Positions 52,230 to 60,940 of a stretch of DNA of 64,000 nucleotides are shown piece by piece; the stretch's first letter is position 1, and each line of letters starts with the position of its first letter. This DNA comes from Candidatus Zixiibacteriota bacterium (GTDB lineage: Bacteria > Zixibacteria > MSB-5A5 > GN15 > JAAZOE01). The notes under the pieces were generated by a model. It was not told the DNA's origin and made no database searches. It saw only the letters and a program-made list of their open reading frames with translations. The position numbers and the translations under genes are program-made. Where the stretch lies: contig JAGLON010000015.1 in the NCBI GenBank assembly GCA_023138975.1, forward strand, positions 79,102 through 143,101. The letters run 5' to 3'.

Positions 52230-53243
52230 CTAAAAAGCTACAACCACTTGAATCAATGCGGCATTGTTATCATTATGATTAATTTGATATTCTGTTCGAA
52301 ATTCAACATTAGCTCCTAAGGCAGCAGCAAAACCAGAACAAACGCGGCGGTGATTCTCGTTCGTTTGATCACTCGAGTCGAAACGGTCAAATCGAGAAGT
52401 AAGAGAGAACCGATCCAGGTTATATGACGCCTGCAGGTAATAGCCATCGTGGTCGAAAACACCAAAGACTGAATCAGTGAAGCGATGCAGGATGTACTCG
52501 GCTGAGATCTCTATTCTGCTGAAGGAAAAACTCAGGTCGCCTCCAATCATATCCATCGATTTTCGCCCGGTGCGGTCAATTAGGTCAGCGTATGAAGCTC
52601 CCAGAGTTAAAAATGAAACTGGTTTGATACCAAGCCTTCCTCCCACAGCGAGATCACTTGCAGTAACAACTTCATCACCTTCAAAACTGTTTTGCTCGAA
52701 ATCAAAGCCGTTTGAAATGAAGACTGTGATATTGCCACAGGACATATCAAGGTTCGCATAACCGCCGATATCGTTCCATTCATCGTGAGACTGAACTACT
52801 ACAAGAGGAGAAGAAATGAGTTGACGGTCGGTTGAAGCATATTTCTGCCAACCAATACCGAACGGAATATCGAACTGTCCGCCTCCAATGGTAAACGTTC
52901 TAATTCCCCAGTATGAGTTTGCTCTTTCAGAATCGGGGAGGAGAACATAATCGATTGTGAAGTTGCCGATTGTGAATTTATCTGTATCGTAAGCGATTCC
53001 AAGAGCTATCGATAATCGATTGCTAAGCTCAGATCCCAAATCGATTTCAGCCTGTCCAATCTCAATGATATCCTCGTCGGTATGTTCCTGGATAGTTGTA
53101 ATAAAATCACCAAAACCTGAGACGGTGATTACTGCTTTATTTTCCAAACTGAAAGTGGTGGGTTCGTTCTCATTGGCATGGATGGAAGTGCCATCCATGC
53201 AGCAAAACATCACGCCAAGTAGACAACACATATATTTTGCCAT
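52230..53243 (-). CDS. Outer-membrane porin-like protein
   Basis: 337 residues with a signal peptide (about 1-22, ending SIHA). The mature chain is an alternation of short amphipathic strands ending in ALIQVVVAF, with the terminal Phe that the BAM machinery recognises. Features such as GGQFDIPFGIGWQKYAS recall porins or LbtU-like siderophore-related barrels. It follows a DtxR-family regulator by 49 bp on the same strand, which hints at iron- or manganese-linked expression. Confidence 0.7.
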   Translation of the reverse strand: MAKYMCCLLGVMFCCMDGTSIHANENEPTTFSLENKAVITVSGFGDFITTIQEHTDEDIIEIGQAEIDLGSELSNRLSIALGIAYDTDKFTIGNFTIDYVLLPDSERANSYWGIRTFTIGGGQFDIPFGIGWQKYASTDRQLISSPLVVVQSHDEWNDIGGYANLDMSCGNITVFISNGFDFEQNSFEGDEVVTASDLAVGGRLGIKPVSFLTLGASYADLIDRTGRKSMDMIGGDLSFSFSRIEISAEYILHRFTDSVFGVFDHDGYYLQASYNLDRFSLTSRFDRFDSSDQTNENHRRVCSGFAAALGANVEFRTEYQINHNDNNAALIQVVVAF

Positions 53244-53292
53244 CGTTAGTATCCTTCTTACAAGTTTGGTCTGCTAGCCGTTTCTCATTTTT

Positions 53293-53772
53293 TTATGCTT
53301 CCCGGCATTTTGTACATGCGGGGTTATCCTCTTTATAGAGACAGGAAAAACCGTGACTCTCATCCCAGTGAGCGATGCCTTTTGGGCAGCGTTCGATATA
53401 TTCCGAGAACTTTACAAGCCGATCAATGATTTCGAGGGAAATAGCATGTTCCATCTTGCACGCGGAATCCTCAGCCAGTTTTTCATCTACCGCTAAAACT
53501 TTGACAAAAAAGTTCTTTATTGCACGATGTCTGCGGTAGATCTCTTTTCCAATATTTTTTCCTTTGGCGGTTAGCGTAACCAGTTCATATGGAGCGTAAT
53601 TCACCAGATTTTTATCAGACAATGACCGCAGGGCACCGGTGACTGACGAGTAATTGACGCTTAACGATTGGGATATATCTTTGACCCGAGCGGCATTTTT
53701 TTCCAGGATCAGTATATAAATCGTCTCAAGATAATCTTCGAGGCTGGAACTGAGCGGTGACGATGCTGACAT
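53293..53772 (-). CDS. DtxR/MntR-family metal-dependent repressor
   Basis: 159 residues. An N-terminal winged helix (SSSLEDYLETIYIL...VKDISQSLSVNYSSVTGALRSL) is followed by the dimerisation/metal domain with ACKMEHAISLEIIDRLVKF. Candidate metal ligands include the Glu/His of KMEH. It ends in a Cys-rich tail (CLYKEDNPACTKC) seen in some FCB members. It is probably the regulator of the downstream porin. No SirR-type SH3 domain is present. Confidence 0.88.
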   Translation of the reverse strand: MSASSPLSSSLEDYLETIYILILEKNAARVKDISQSLSVNYSSVTGALRSLSDKNLVNYAPYELVTLTAKGKNIGKEIYRRHRAIKNFFVKVLAVDEKLAEDSACKMEHAISLEIIDRLVKFSEYIERCPKGIAHWDESHGFSCLYKEDNPACTKCREA

Positions 53773-53956
53773 ATGAGGCTTTTCCCTTCATGTTCGTTAA
53801 GTGCAAGAAAGTATGGCACGCCAAACAATTTGTCAAGAAGTTTAAACGGTCTTTTTCAGGTGACTGGGTCTGTGGAGAGGCTCTGACTGGGTTTCTGGAA
53901 ATAATTTCAGGAGTCTTTTTTTTTGCCTTTTTACTAAAATTAGTTATCTTCGGGTA

Positions 53957-55138
53957 ATGAGTGATAATAATAAATTTAAAATGCTGGCCAAGACGCTAAG
54001 CGGTCTTGAAGATTTACTGGCGGCCGAATTAAGATCACTGGGCGCTTCCGATGTAAAAGCGATGAATCGTTCTGCTGAGTTTTTCGGCGATAAGAAGATG
54101 CTTTATAAGGCGAATATGCATTGCCGGTTGGCGACTCGAATATTAAAGCAGGTAAAGACGTTTAATGCGACATCCAGCGACGAGCTGTATCATCATGTTT
54201 CGCAGATTAAATGGGATAAGTTGATGAGACTTTCTCAGACGTTTGCCATTGATGCTGTGATAAACTACTCTGAGTTTAATAACTCTATGTTTGTGGCGCA
54301 AAAAGTGAAAGACGCGATTGCCGATTGGTTTCGGGCTAAATACGATAAACGGCCTTCGGTTGATATTAAACGGCCCAACGTTAGAATTAATATTCATATT
54401 CGGGCGAAAAAAGCGACTTTGTCCTTGGATTCATCGGGTGAAGCTTTATCCAAACGAGGTTATCGTACCGAGGCGGGGACGGCGCCGCTGGGCGAGGTTC
54501 TTGCGGCCGGGATTATCGAGCTGACAAGATGGGATAGGGCGTCTTCTTTTATAGATAGCATGTGCGGTTCGGGAACGTTTGTGATCGAAGCGGCTCAGAT
54601 GGCGCGAAATATGGCGCCGGGGTTGACGCGCAAGGGGTTTGGCTTCATGGGCTGGAGAGATTATGATGAGTCCATATTGCGTGATTTGGTGGAGGAAGCT
54701 CAGGCGGCGATTAAACCGAATCTTGACTTTAAAATTGTAGGATCCGATATCGAACCGGCCCGGATAAAAGAAGCGATGGCAAACGCAAAACGGGCGAGAG
54801 TCGGCAAGGATATCGAGTTTGTCTGCAAGTCTTTCGAAAAACAGGAACCTCCTCCGGCCCCGGGAGTGATGGTCATTAATCCTCCGTACGGCGAAAGAAT
54901 GGTTATTACACGAATTGACGAATTTTATACGATGATTGGCGATACGCTAAAACAAAACTATGAAGGTTACAACGCCTTTGTGTTGACGTCAAATTTGGAT
55001 AGTATCAAGCATGTCGGGCTGAGAACCTCGCAGAGGGTAAAACTGTTTAATGGACCGCTGGAATGCCGGCTTTTGAAATTTGAAATGTATAAGGGGAGCC
55101 GTAAAGAAAAATACCGGAACCCGGAAGAAAAGCCGTAA
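53957..55138 (+). CDS. THUMP-domain class I methyltransferase, RlmL/YpsC type
   Basis: 393 residues. An N-terminal ferredoxin-like/THUMP region (about 5-155) is followed by a Rossmann methyltransferase domain with DSMCGSGTFVIEAA, and the amino-methylation motif NPPYGER. In the family it makes m2G in 23S rRNA (position 2445, E. coli numbering). The second domain of E. coli RlmL (RlmK half) is absent, which is normal outside proteobacteria. ATG 53957 is chosen by homology start (KFKMLAKTLSGLEDLLAAEL). Confidence 0.9.
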   Translation: MSDNNKFKMLAKTLSGLEDLLAAELRSLGASDVKAMNRSAEFFGDKKMLYKANMHCRLATRILKQVKTFNATSSDELYHHVSQIKWDKLMRLSQTFAIDAVINYSEFNNSMFVAQKVKDAIADWFRAKYDKRPSVDIKRPNVRINIHIRAKKATLSLDSSGEALSKRGYRTEAGTAPLGEVLAAGIIELTRWDRASSFIDSMCGSGTFVIEAAQMARNMAPGLTRKGFGFMGWRDYDESILRDLVEEAQAAIKPNLDFKIVGSDIEPARIKEAMANAKRARVGKDIEFVCKSFEKQEPPPAPGVMVINPPYGERMVITRIDEFYTMIGDTLKQNYEGYNAFVLTSNLDSIKHVGLRTSQRVKLFNGPLECRLLKFEMYKGSRKEKYRNPEEKP

Positions 55139-55162
55139 GTAATACAGCAAATTATTATTTTT

Positions 55163-55196
55163 AAACCGGCGTGCTATAAGACACGCCGGTTTTTTT
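55163..55196 (+). terminator. Terminator of the THUMP methyltransferase gene
   Basis: AAACCGGCGTG pairs perfectly with CACGCCGGTTT over an 8-base loop and ends in seven T. Confidence 0.92.
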
Positions 55197-55204
55197 GTGA
55201 TAGC

Positions 55205-56227
55205 TTATTCGTTCTCGTTTGGTGTCTCTGCCGGGTTTTCAATATTGGTTTGAGTTGTAGAAACACAAGAACCGTCTACACAATAGGAGCCTGGCGGGCA
55301 GTTGTTCCCACAAGAACCGCAATTGTCTTCATCGGTATCGGTATCGACACACTGACCACCGCAATTAGTAAGACCTGAAGGGCATTGCAGAACGCAGGTT
55401 CCACCTTGACAAACATATCCTGGGGGGCAGCTAATTCCGCAACTTCCGCAGTTATCCTCGTCATCAGTAGGGTCAACACATTCACCACCGCAGTTAACTT
55501 GCCCTGCAGGGCAGATAAGTTGACAACTTCCGCTTACGCAGGTATAACCGGCGGGACAGGAATTTCCGCAGCTGCCACAGTTGTCTTCATCATCCATCGG
55601 GTCAACACATTCTCCGCCGCAATTAACCTGGCCGGAGGCGCAGGCGAGTTCACAGTTACCGTTAACACAGGTATAACCCGTTGGGCAGGCAGTGAGACAC
55701 GACCCACAGTTATCGTCATCATCATTCAGATCAACACATTCGCCAGCACATTTGGTATAACCATTGGGACATTCGAGGGTGCAGACACCGGAATTACATA
55801 TATATCCTGGGGGACAGTTATTTCCGCAACTGCCGCAGTTGTCTTCGTCATCCATCGGATCAACACATTCTCCGCCACAATTAACTTGGCCGGAGGCGCA
55901 CTGGAGAGCGCAAGTTCCTCCCTGACAAGCATATCCCGATGGGCAGGCATTGTTGCAGCCGCCGCAGTTGTTCTCGTCGGTATCCATATCGACGCAATTA
56001 CCGGTGCAGTCGGTTTGGCCAACCGGGCACCCGTAACAACAGTCAGTGACCGGAGCAGGACCTCCTTTGAAGGCGTAATTGATAAGATAGACGGCGTCGC
56101 CGATATTTTGATCACCATCGCCGTTAGCATCTCCGCAGTCGCCAAAAAGCTGAGCCGAAGCCGGGCTATATATAGCGGTTAGCATGAATAAGATGAATAT
56201 ACAACGTACTAAGGATATGAATCTCAT
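55205..56227 (-). CDS. Exported cysteine-rich repeat protein with a dockerin-like motif
   Basis: 340 residues. A signal peptide (ending SPASAQ) is followed by GDCGDANGDGDQNIGDAVYL and INYAFKGGPAP, which resembles half a dockerin type I calcium loop. Then come about six tandem units of roughly 40 residues with C..CGG.CVD...DE.NCGSCGN.CP.GY.C..G.C, and a short acidic tail. Many Cys imply disulfides and an extracellular location. The unit pattern resembles Stig1-like repeats found in myxobacteria. ATG 56227 has AAGGAGG; an upstream extension of 30 codons is not supported. The phylum hint (Zixibacteria) comes mostly from the GDANGDGD..IGDAVYLINY motif. Confidence 0.82.
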   Translation of the reverse strand: MRFISLVRCIFILFMLTAIYSPASAQLFGDCGDANGDGDQNIGDAVYLINYAFKGGPAPVTDCCYGCPVGQTDCTGNCVDMDTDENNCGGCNNACPSGYACQGGTCALQCASGQVNCGGECVDPMDDEDNCGSCGNNCPPGYICNSGVCTLECPNGYTKCAGECVDLNDDDDNCGSCLTACPTGYTCVNGNCELACASGQVNCGGECVDPMDDEDNCGSCGNSCPAGYTCVSGSCQLICPAGQVNCGGECVDPTDDEDNCGSCGISCPPGYVCQGGTCVLQCPSGLTNCGGQCVDTDTDEDNCGSCGNNCPPGSYCVDGSCVSTTQTNIENPAETPNENE

Positions 56228-56355
56228 GATTTCCTCCTTACAAATTATAGATTGCCCCAAAGTAAGATCCTGTAAGTATTCTGGAATAATACTATATAAT
56301 ATGTGCAAATTTGGCAAATTGTCAATAAGAAATACGCTCCGCAGGAGCTATGGCG

Positions 56356-56380
56356 GGAACCTCATGAGGCCATTGGTCCA
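56356..56380 (-). repeat. Dispersed motif (CCTCATGAGG family), copy 5
   Basis: Plus strand GGAACCTCATGAGGCCATTG followed by GTCCA, with GGCGG before and CCACT after. Close to the copies at 18688 and 20499. Confidence 0.6.
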
Positions 56381-56418
56381 CTCTTTGATGGTGTAGAGGG
56401 CGGTCTACCGGTCGTATT

Positions 56419-56799
56419 TTAGAAAAAATACCAAACTGCAAATTCGCATATTATGATATAAAAAACACCTTTATAAACTGCAGTTTTGTAGTTTGCAATA
56501 TGCCGTTTAGTTTCCATGGAAGGCGGTGCCATGTTGCCAAAAAACTTTATTTCACCGAACTTGAATAACGAATAAAAAGAGCTTGAAAAAAAAGCAATTG
56601 CTCCGAGTATTGTAAACAATTCAAAAACGGAATTCATTGGTTCCATAACTGCTTGAATCTTTTGTGGCCATTTAAGAAAATCTGTTCTAAAAAAAGAGTA
56701 AAAAGACATAATAAAAATTGTTAGTCCCCAATTTCTTACATTGCACAATCTATCATATAGAAGTTGCTTTTCAGAATTTTCTGTTTCCTTATTATCCAT
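56419..56799 (-). CDS. Small membrane protein of unknown function
   Basis: 126 residues with three hydrophobic segments (NWGLTIFIMSFYSFF, ELFTILGAIAFFSSSFYSLF and GVFYIIICEFAVWYFF) and a soluble start rich in E, K and N. AT-rich compared with its neighbours. No family recognised; it may belong to recently acquired DNA. Confidence 0.55.
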   Translation of the reverse strand: MDNKETENSEKQLLYDRLCNVRNWGLTIFIMSFYSFFRTDFLKWPQKIQAVMEPMNSVFELFTILGAIAFFSSSFYSLFKFGEIKFFGNMAPPSMETKRHIANYKTAVYKGVFYIIICEFAVWYFF

Positions 56800-57021
56800 A
56801 ATATATATTGTTCGGACAGTGCTTTTAATTCAATATAAGAGTGATAATATGAAAATTATTTAGATTGTCAATTTGCAATACTTTTTGTAGAAAAGTTTTG
56901 TTAGAGAGGGGAGTTTTTTCGCGCTTTGCGCGAATGTCAAGACCGCAGGGGTCTTGACCTACTATGTTAGGACTATAGCCTCCGGAACGTTGAAGTTTTA
57001 CAATGTATCAGTGAATTTTTT

Positions 57022-57059
57022 AACCACCCCCAACCCCCTCCTTGAAAAGGAGGGGGGAT
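57022..57059. repeat. CCCCCTCC hairpin repeat, copy C2
   Basis: AACCACCCCCAACCCCCTCC followed by TTGAAAAGGAGGGGGGAT. Same as C1 except for the loop and one extra G. Confidence 0.7.
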
Positions 57060-57130
57060 TGTGATTTATTATTATTTCAATAGAGTTTACTGAAGGATTA
57101 CTAACTCAGTTTACTTGGGTATGCTTATCG

Positions 57131-57206
57131 GGTATCCCATCCATTTATGGTGGGAAAAGTGAATTGACATTGACCGTAAAATCCCATCATGAATAATGGG
57201 CTACCC
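57131..57206. repeat. BIME-like double palindrome, copy D2
   Basis: Reverse complement of 37306-37381 with three substitutions in 76 positions. Each end is a REP-like palindrome (GTATCCCATCCATTTATGGTGGG; and GTAGCCCATTATTCATGATGGG on the opposite strand). Confidence 0.85.
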
Positions 57207-57270
57207 AACGCAAGATATAACCGCAAAGTTCCTCTTTGTGTTTTATTGAAGATATTCTTACATTGGCAGC

Positions 57271-57927
57271 ATGAACAACAGGGACGAAGTTGTAATCCTG
57301 ATAGAAATCAGGCGGAGGGGGATGAGTAATATCGTTTCCTTTTCCAATGATTTCGATATCAAGACAACCAAAGGGATAATCGATAAACTGGAATTGTCAG
57401 CCGGAGATGAGTTTTCATCCGGTGAGTTTATCAAGTTAAAGAACATCCTCGAAGAAGCTTTTGCCTTTTATACTGCCGAAGGGATTCTGGCCCGGCGGGC
57501 TCATTCGATTGGTGAGTTGAAGTTTAAGCTGAAGAGGAAAGAGATAGATGCCGACCTGATCGCCATGATTGTCAAAAAATTTCATCAACAGGGTCTATTA
57601 GATGATTTTTCCTACGCCAAATTACGAGCCAGTTTGATAATGAATCGCAAGCCGGCTGGCCGGGGATTTTTAATTGCTGACCTGCAAACCAAACTTGTTC
57701 CCCGCGAAATAGCTGAAAAAGCCGTAAAAGAGCTGTTATCAAACGTGAGCGAGACTGATTCGGCGGCGGTTCTTTTGGAAAAGAGGCGTATGTCTTTTGT
57801 AAAGTTTGACCTTGAAACCGCCCGCCGGAAAGCATATAATTACCTGTCGCGCCGGGCGATATCATACCGGGCGGCAAAAGAGGCATTTGAGGACGTTTTC
57901 AACAAAGAAGATTTCAAGCAAGGGTAG
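57271..57927 (+). CDS. recX: Regulatory protein RecX
   Basis: 218-residue inhibitor/modulator of RecA. It has the RecX start VVILIEIRRRG...LELSAGDEF, then the three-helix repeats RAHSIGELKFKLKRK, KKFHQQGLLDDFSYAKLRA and the block YLSRRAISYRAAKEAFE. The ATG at 57271 matches the family N-terminus; a later ATG at 57322 would cut it. It lies 4-7 bp upstream of alaS, a common order in bacteria (recX-alaS). Confidence 0.88.
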   Translation: MNNRDEVVILIEIRRRGMSNIVSFSNDFDIKTTKGIIDKLELSAGDEFSSGEFIKLKNILEEAFAFYTAEGILARRAHSIGELKFKLKRKEIDADLIAMIVKKFHQQGLLDDFSYAKLRASLIMNRKPAGRGFLIADLQTKLVPREIAEKAVKELLSNVSETDSAAVLLEKRRMSFVKFDLETARRKAYNYLSRRAISYRAAKEAFEDVFNKEDFKQG

Positions 57928-57934
57928 GTAGATT

Positions 57935-60900
57935 ATCAATAGTTCAGACATCAGGCAATCGTTTATAGATTATTTCAAGAATAATGGCCATTCCGTTCAG
58001 CCTTCGTCTCCGGTGATTCCACAGGATGACCCGACGCTGTTATTTGTTAATGCCGGGATGAATCAGTTTAAGGATGTATTCACCGGCAGTCGCAAAGTTT
58101 CCTATGCGCGGGCGACGTCATCTCAGAAATGTATCCGGGCCGGCGGCAAACACAACGACCTGGAAAATGTCGGTAAGACCTCCCGCCATCAGACGTTCTT
58201 TGAAATGCTGGGGAATTTCTCATTCGGCGATTATTTTAAAGAACAGGCGATTTATTATGCATGGGAATATGTTACCAAGACGTTAGGGTTGTCCAAAGAT
58301 CGCCTGTATGCTACGGTTTATACAACCGACGATGAGGCGTTTGCTCTCTGGGAGAAGATTGCTCCCGAGTTGAAAAACGGCAAGATTCTACGGTTTGGCA
58401 AAGAGGATAACTATTGGTCGATGGGCGATGTCGGGCCGTGCGGACCCTGTTCGGAAATTCATTATGACATGGGCGATCATCTGTCCAAGGATAATCCGAA
58501 GGCTTGGATTAACAATGAAAACGACCGGTATATCGAATTCTGGAATCTGGTTTTCATGCAGTACGATCAACCGGCCGGTGGCGGTGAGATCGTTCCATTA
58601 CCGAAGCCGTCAGTCGATACCGGGGCCGGACTGGAACGTATCTGCGCTATTATGCAGGGAGTTGATTCAAATTTTGAGACTGATTTGTTTACGCCGTTGA
58701 CGGCTCACGTGGCTGACATTACCGGCGTGAAATATGATAAAGGCAAAAACGGCGTCTCGCATCGGGTGATTGCCGATCATGTCCGGGCGTTATCGTTTGC
58801 TCTGGCTGATGGCGGCGGATTGTCCAGCGAAAAGCGAGGTTCCGTACTCAGGAAGATATTGAACCGCGCGGCCTGGCACGGAAGACTATTAGGTTATAAA
58901 GAACCGATAATCTGCAAGCTGGTGCCGACCGTGATTGAGGTCATGGGCGGACATTTCACCGAATTGAAGGACCAAAGAATCATAATGGAGTACGTTCTAA
59001 GGTTAGAAGAAGAACGGTTTGGGGATTTACTAGATACGGGTATAGAGTATTTTTCTAATCTTGAAAAGAAAATAAAGGCAACAGGATCGGATACAGTAAG
59101 TGGTAAGGATATTTTCTATATGAGTGCAACGCTTGGGTTTCCGATTGATTTAGTGCCGTTGATGGCCAAAAAGGCTAACCTAAAATTGGACTATGATGGC
59201 TATAATAGATTGATGAATGTCCACCGGGAGCAATCCCGTGCTGGTTCCGCATTTGATAAGCAATCAGGTGATCAAATGAAAGCTTTTCTTGATTCGTTTA
59301 TTGTTGCCGGAATAAAACAGCCTAAAACGCTGATAAGCGATCCGCCACCAGATCTCCAATTTGATACAGCCTTTGTCTCTGGTAGTCAAGCGGGTACTTC
59401 TAATGATGTATCAGTTGTACTTAAAGAAGTATTTTCTTATGAAAACTATCCCAATGCTACTATATGGATTCACAGCGATAATTTTAAAATGAAGGTAGAT
59501 GATGTTATTATACATGACGGTATATATATACATACTGGTACACTATTGGACGGGACAATGGATGAAAACATAATCGGAAAAAGTGCTTCAATAACTATTG
59601 ATAATTCTAATACCAACGACTTAAGTCCAAGTAGTATTACTGAGATAGATGCAACTGAGTTTGTTCGTGGCGATCATGGGCCGGCATTTCATGCTGAGGC
59701 AGCTATAAGGTATATAAGAGAAGAAGATGATTGTGTCGAGATTATTTTAGATAAGACACCCTTCTATGTTGAATCAGGTGGACAGGTACGTGATGCAGGA
59801 ATGATCGTTGCACCGAATGCATCGATTTTGGTAACCCACGTATATAGAAATCAAGATTTAATTTTCCATATAGGTAAAATACAAAATGGAACAATAGATG
59901 ACTTTAAGATTGGTACTAAAGTTACGGCTCGGATTGACAAACATCGGCGTAAAGATATTATGCGTAACCATACCGCTACGCATTTATTACATGCGGCCCT
60001 GAGGCGGGTATTAGGCGATCATGTCAAGCAGTCCGGTTCGTTGGTCGAGGCTGATAAACTCCGGTTTGATTTTGCGCATTTTCAGGCGATGACACCTGAG
60101 CAGGTTGCGACTATAGAAAAGATTGTTAACGAAAATATTATTAACGCGACTCCGGTGATGACCGAGGAAAAACCGATTGAGGAGGCGATGAATTCTGGAG
60201 CGATGGCTCTGTTTGGTGAGAAGTACGGTGATACGGTGCGAGTCGTGTCAGTTAGAGATTTAGAACATTCCGACGCCGAGCCGATATCGATGGAGCTTTG
60301 TGGCGGGACGCATGTAAATAACACTGCCGAAATCGGGCTGTTTATGATTACGGAGGAATCGGCGATAGCATCCGGCGTGCGCCGAATCGAAGCGGTAACG
60401 GGGCGTAAGGCAACCGAGATGATGCAGCTGCATAAGAATATTGCCAGAAATGTTGGTGCTCAATTAAATGCTCCCGCCGAGGAAGTTTTAGAATCATTGC
60501 AGAAATTGACGGGTAACTATTCGGAACTACAAAAAGAGATAAAAAAGCTCAAGGCTGAGCGGTTTTCCGGCGGAGGCAGTTCTTCGGTCGGGCACAAGGA
60601 AACGATTGGCCAGGTAGAATTTACGTATAATGATTTTGGTGAGACGGATCAGGAGAGCATGGCCGGATGGTCCGATTCAATTAAGGGAATGAATAATCCG
60701 GTGGTATCATTGGCGGTTGGAGTATTAAAAGGCAAAAAGACGTTTATTGCATCGGCTTCAAAGCCAGCAGTTGAACTTGGGTTTGATACCAGCAAGCATT
60801 TTGGCGCGATGGTCAAGGAATTAGGTGGACGAGGCGGTGGTAAAGCCGCATTTGCCCGGGGTGGATTGCCGGATGATATTAATTTTGACTTGCTTATTGA

Positions 60901-60937
60901 GAAGGCAAAAGAGACATTAAAGGAAGTTTTATCATAA
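57935..60937 (+). CDS. alaS: Alanyl-tRNA synthetase, start at a non-canonical ATC (or ATT)
   Basis: About 1000 residues. The first usual start codon (GTG 58013) would remove the first 26 residues of the catalytic core. Upstream in the same frame the expected start NSSDIRQSFIDYFKNNGH is intact and begins at ATC 57935 (or ATT 57932), right after a TAG at 57929. The catalytic domain is complete, and the editing domain has HTATHLLHAALRR and the Cys-His site CGGTHV; the C-Ala end closes with GGRGGGKAAFARGG. Codons from about 59080 to 59930 are markedly AT-rich and include an extra stretch before TPFYVESGGQ. This makes the protein about 100 residues longer than usual. Confidence 0.88.
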   Translation: MNSSDIRQSFIDYFKNNGHSVQPSSPVIPQDDPTLLFVNAGMNQFKDVFTGSRKVSYARATSSQKCIRAGGKHNDLENVGKTSRHQTFFEMLGNFSFGDYFKEQAIYYAWEYVTKTLGLSKDRLYATVYTTDDEAFALWEKIAPELKNGKILRFGKEDNYWSMGDVGPCGPCSEIHYDMGDHLSKDNPKAWINNENDRYIEFWNLVFMQYDQPAGGGEIVPLPKPSVDTGAGLERICAIMQGVDSNFETDLFTPLTAHVADITGVKYDKGKNGVSHRVIADHVRALSFALADGGGLSSEKRGSVLRKILNRAAWHGRLLGYKEPIICKLVPTVIEVMGGHFTELKDQRIIMEYVLRLEEERFGDLLDTGIEYFSNLEKKIKATGSDTVSGKDIFYMSATLGFPIDLVPLMAKKANLKLDYDGYNRLMNVHREQSRAGSAFDKQSGDQMKAFLDSFIVAGIKQPKTLISDPPPDLQFDTAFVSGSQAGTSNDVSVVLKEVFSYENYPNATIWIHSDNFKMKVDDVIIHDGIYIHTGTLLDGTMDENIIGKSASITIDNSNTNDLSPSSITEIDATEFVRGDHGPAFHAEAAIRYIREEDDCVEIILDKTPFYVESGGQVRDAGMIVAPNASILVTHVYRNQDLIFHIGKIQNGTIDDFKIGTKVTARIDKHRRKDIMRNHTATHLLHAALRRVLGDHVKQSGSLVEADKLRFDFAHFQAMTPEQVATIEKIVNENIINATPVMTEEKPIEEAMNSGAMALFGEKYGDTVRVVSVRDLEHSDAEPISMELCGGTHVNNTAEIGLFMITEESAIASGVRRIEAVTGRKATEMMQLHKNIARNVGAQLNAPAEEVLESLQKLTGNYSELQKEIKKLKAERFSGGGSSSVGHKETIGQVEFTYNDFGETDQESMAGWSDSIKGMNNPVVSLAVGVLKGKKTFIASASKPAVELGFDTSKHFGAMVKELGGRGGGKAAFARGGLPDDINFDLLIEKAKETLKEVLS
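59080..59930 (+). other. AT-rich mosaic segment within alaS
   Basis: Base composition falls abruptly from about 50 percent GC to near one third GC and returns by about 59935. Codons ATA, AGA and TTA become common. The protein remains in frame. The segment carries the end of the catalytic/mid domain, the roughly 100-residue insert (around FVSGSQAGTSNDVSVV to NDLSPSSITEID) and the start of the editing domain. It is compatible with replacement by foreign DNA or relaxed selection on an inserted domain. Confidence 0.65.
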
Positions 60938-60940
60938 ACC

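Larger units (their letters stand above)
56800..57270. other. Repeat-bearing spacer before recX
   Basis: 471 bp with CGCGCTTTGCGCG (56930), a GGACTATAG segment (56964), hairpin C2 (57022) and the BIME-like D2 (57131). No supportable gene. Confidence 0.5.

Noticed and set aside
53757..53957. A 66-codon plus-strand ORF between the DtxR gene and the THUMP gene
   Set aside because: It begins inside the regulator on the opposite strand, has no good ribosome-binding site and no family likeness; the tail is a T-rich leader.
55385..56182. A 265-codon plus-strand ORF opposite the cysteine-rich gene
   Set aside because: It exists only because the repeated units on the minus strand avoid stops in the antisense frame. 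It has no ribosome-binding site and a low-complexity product.
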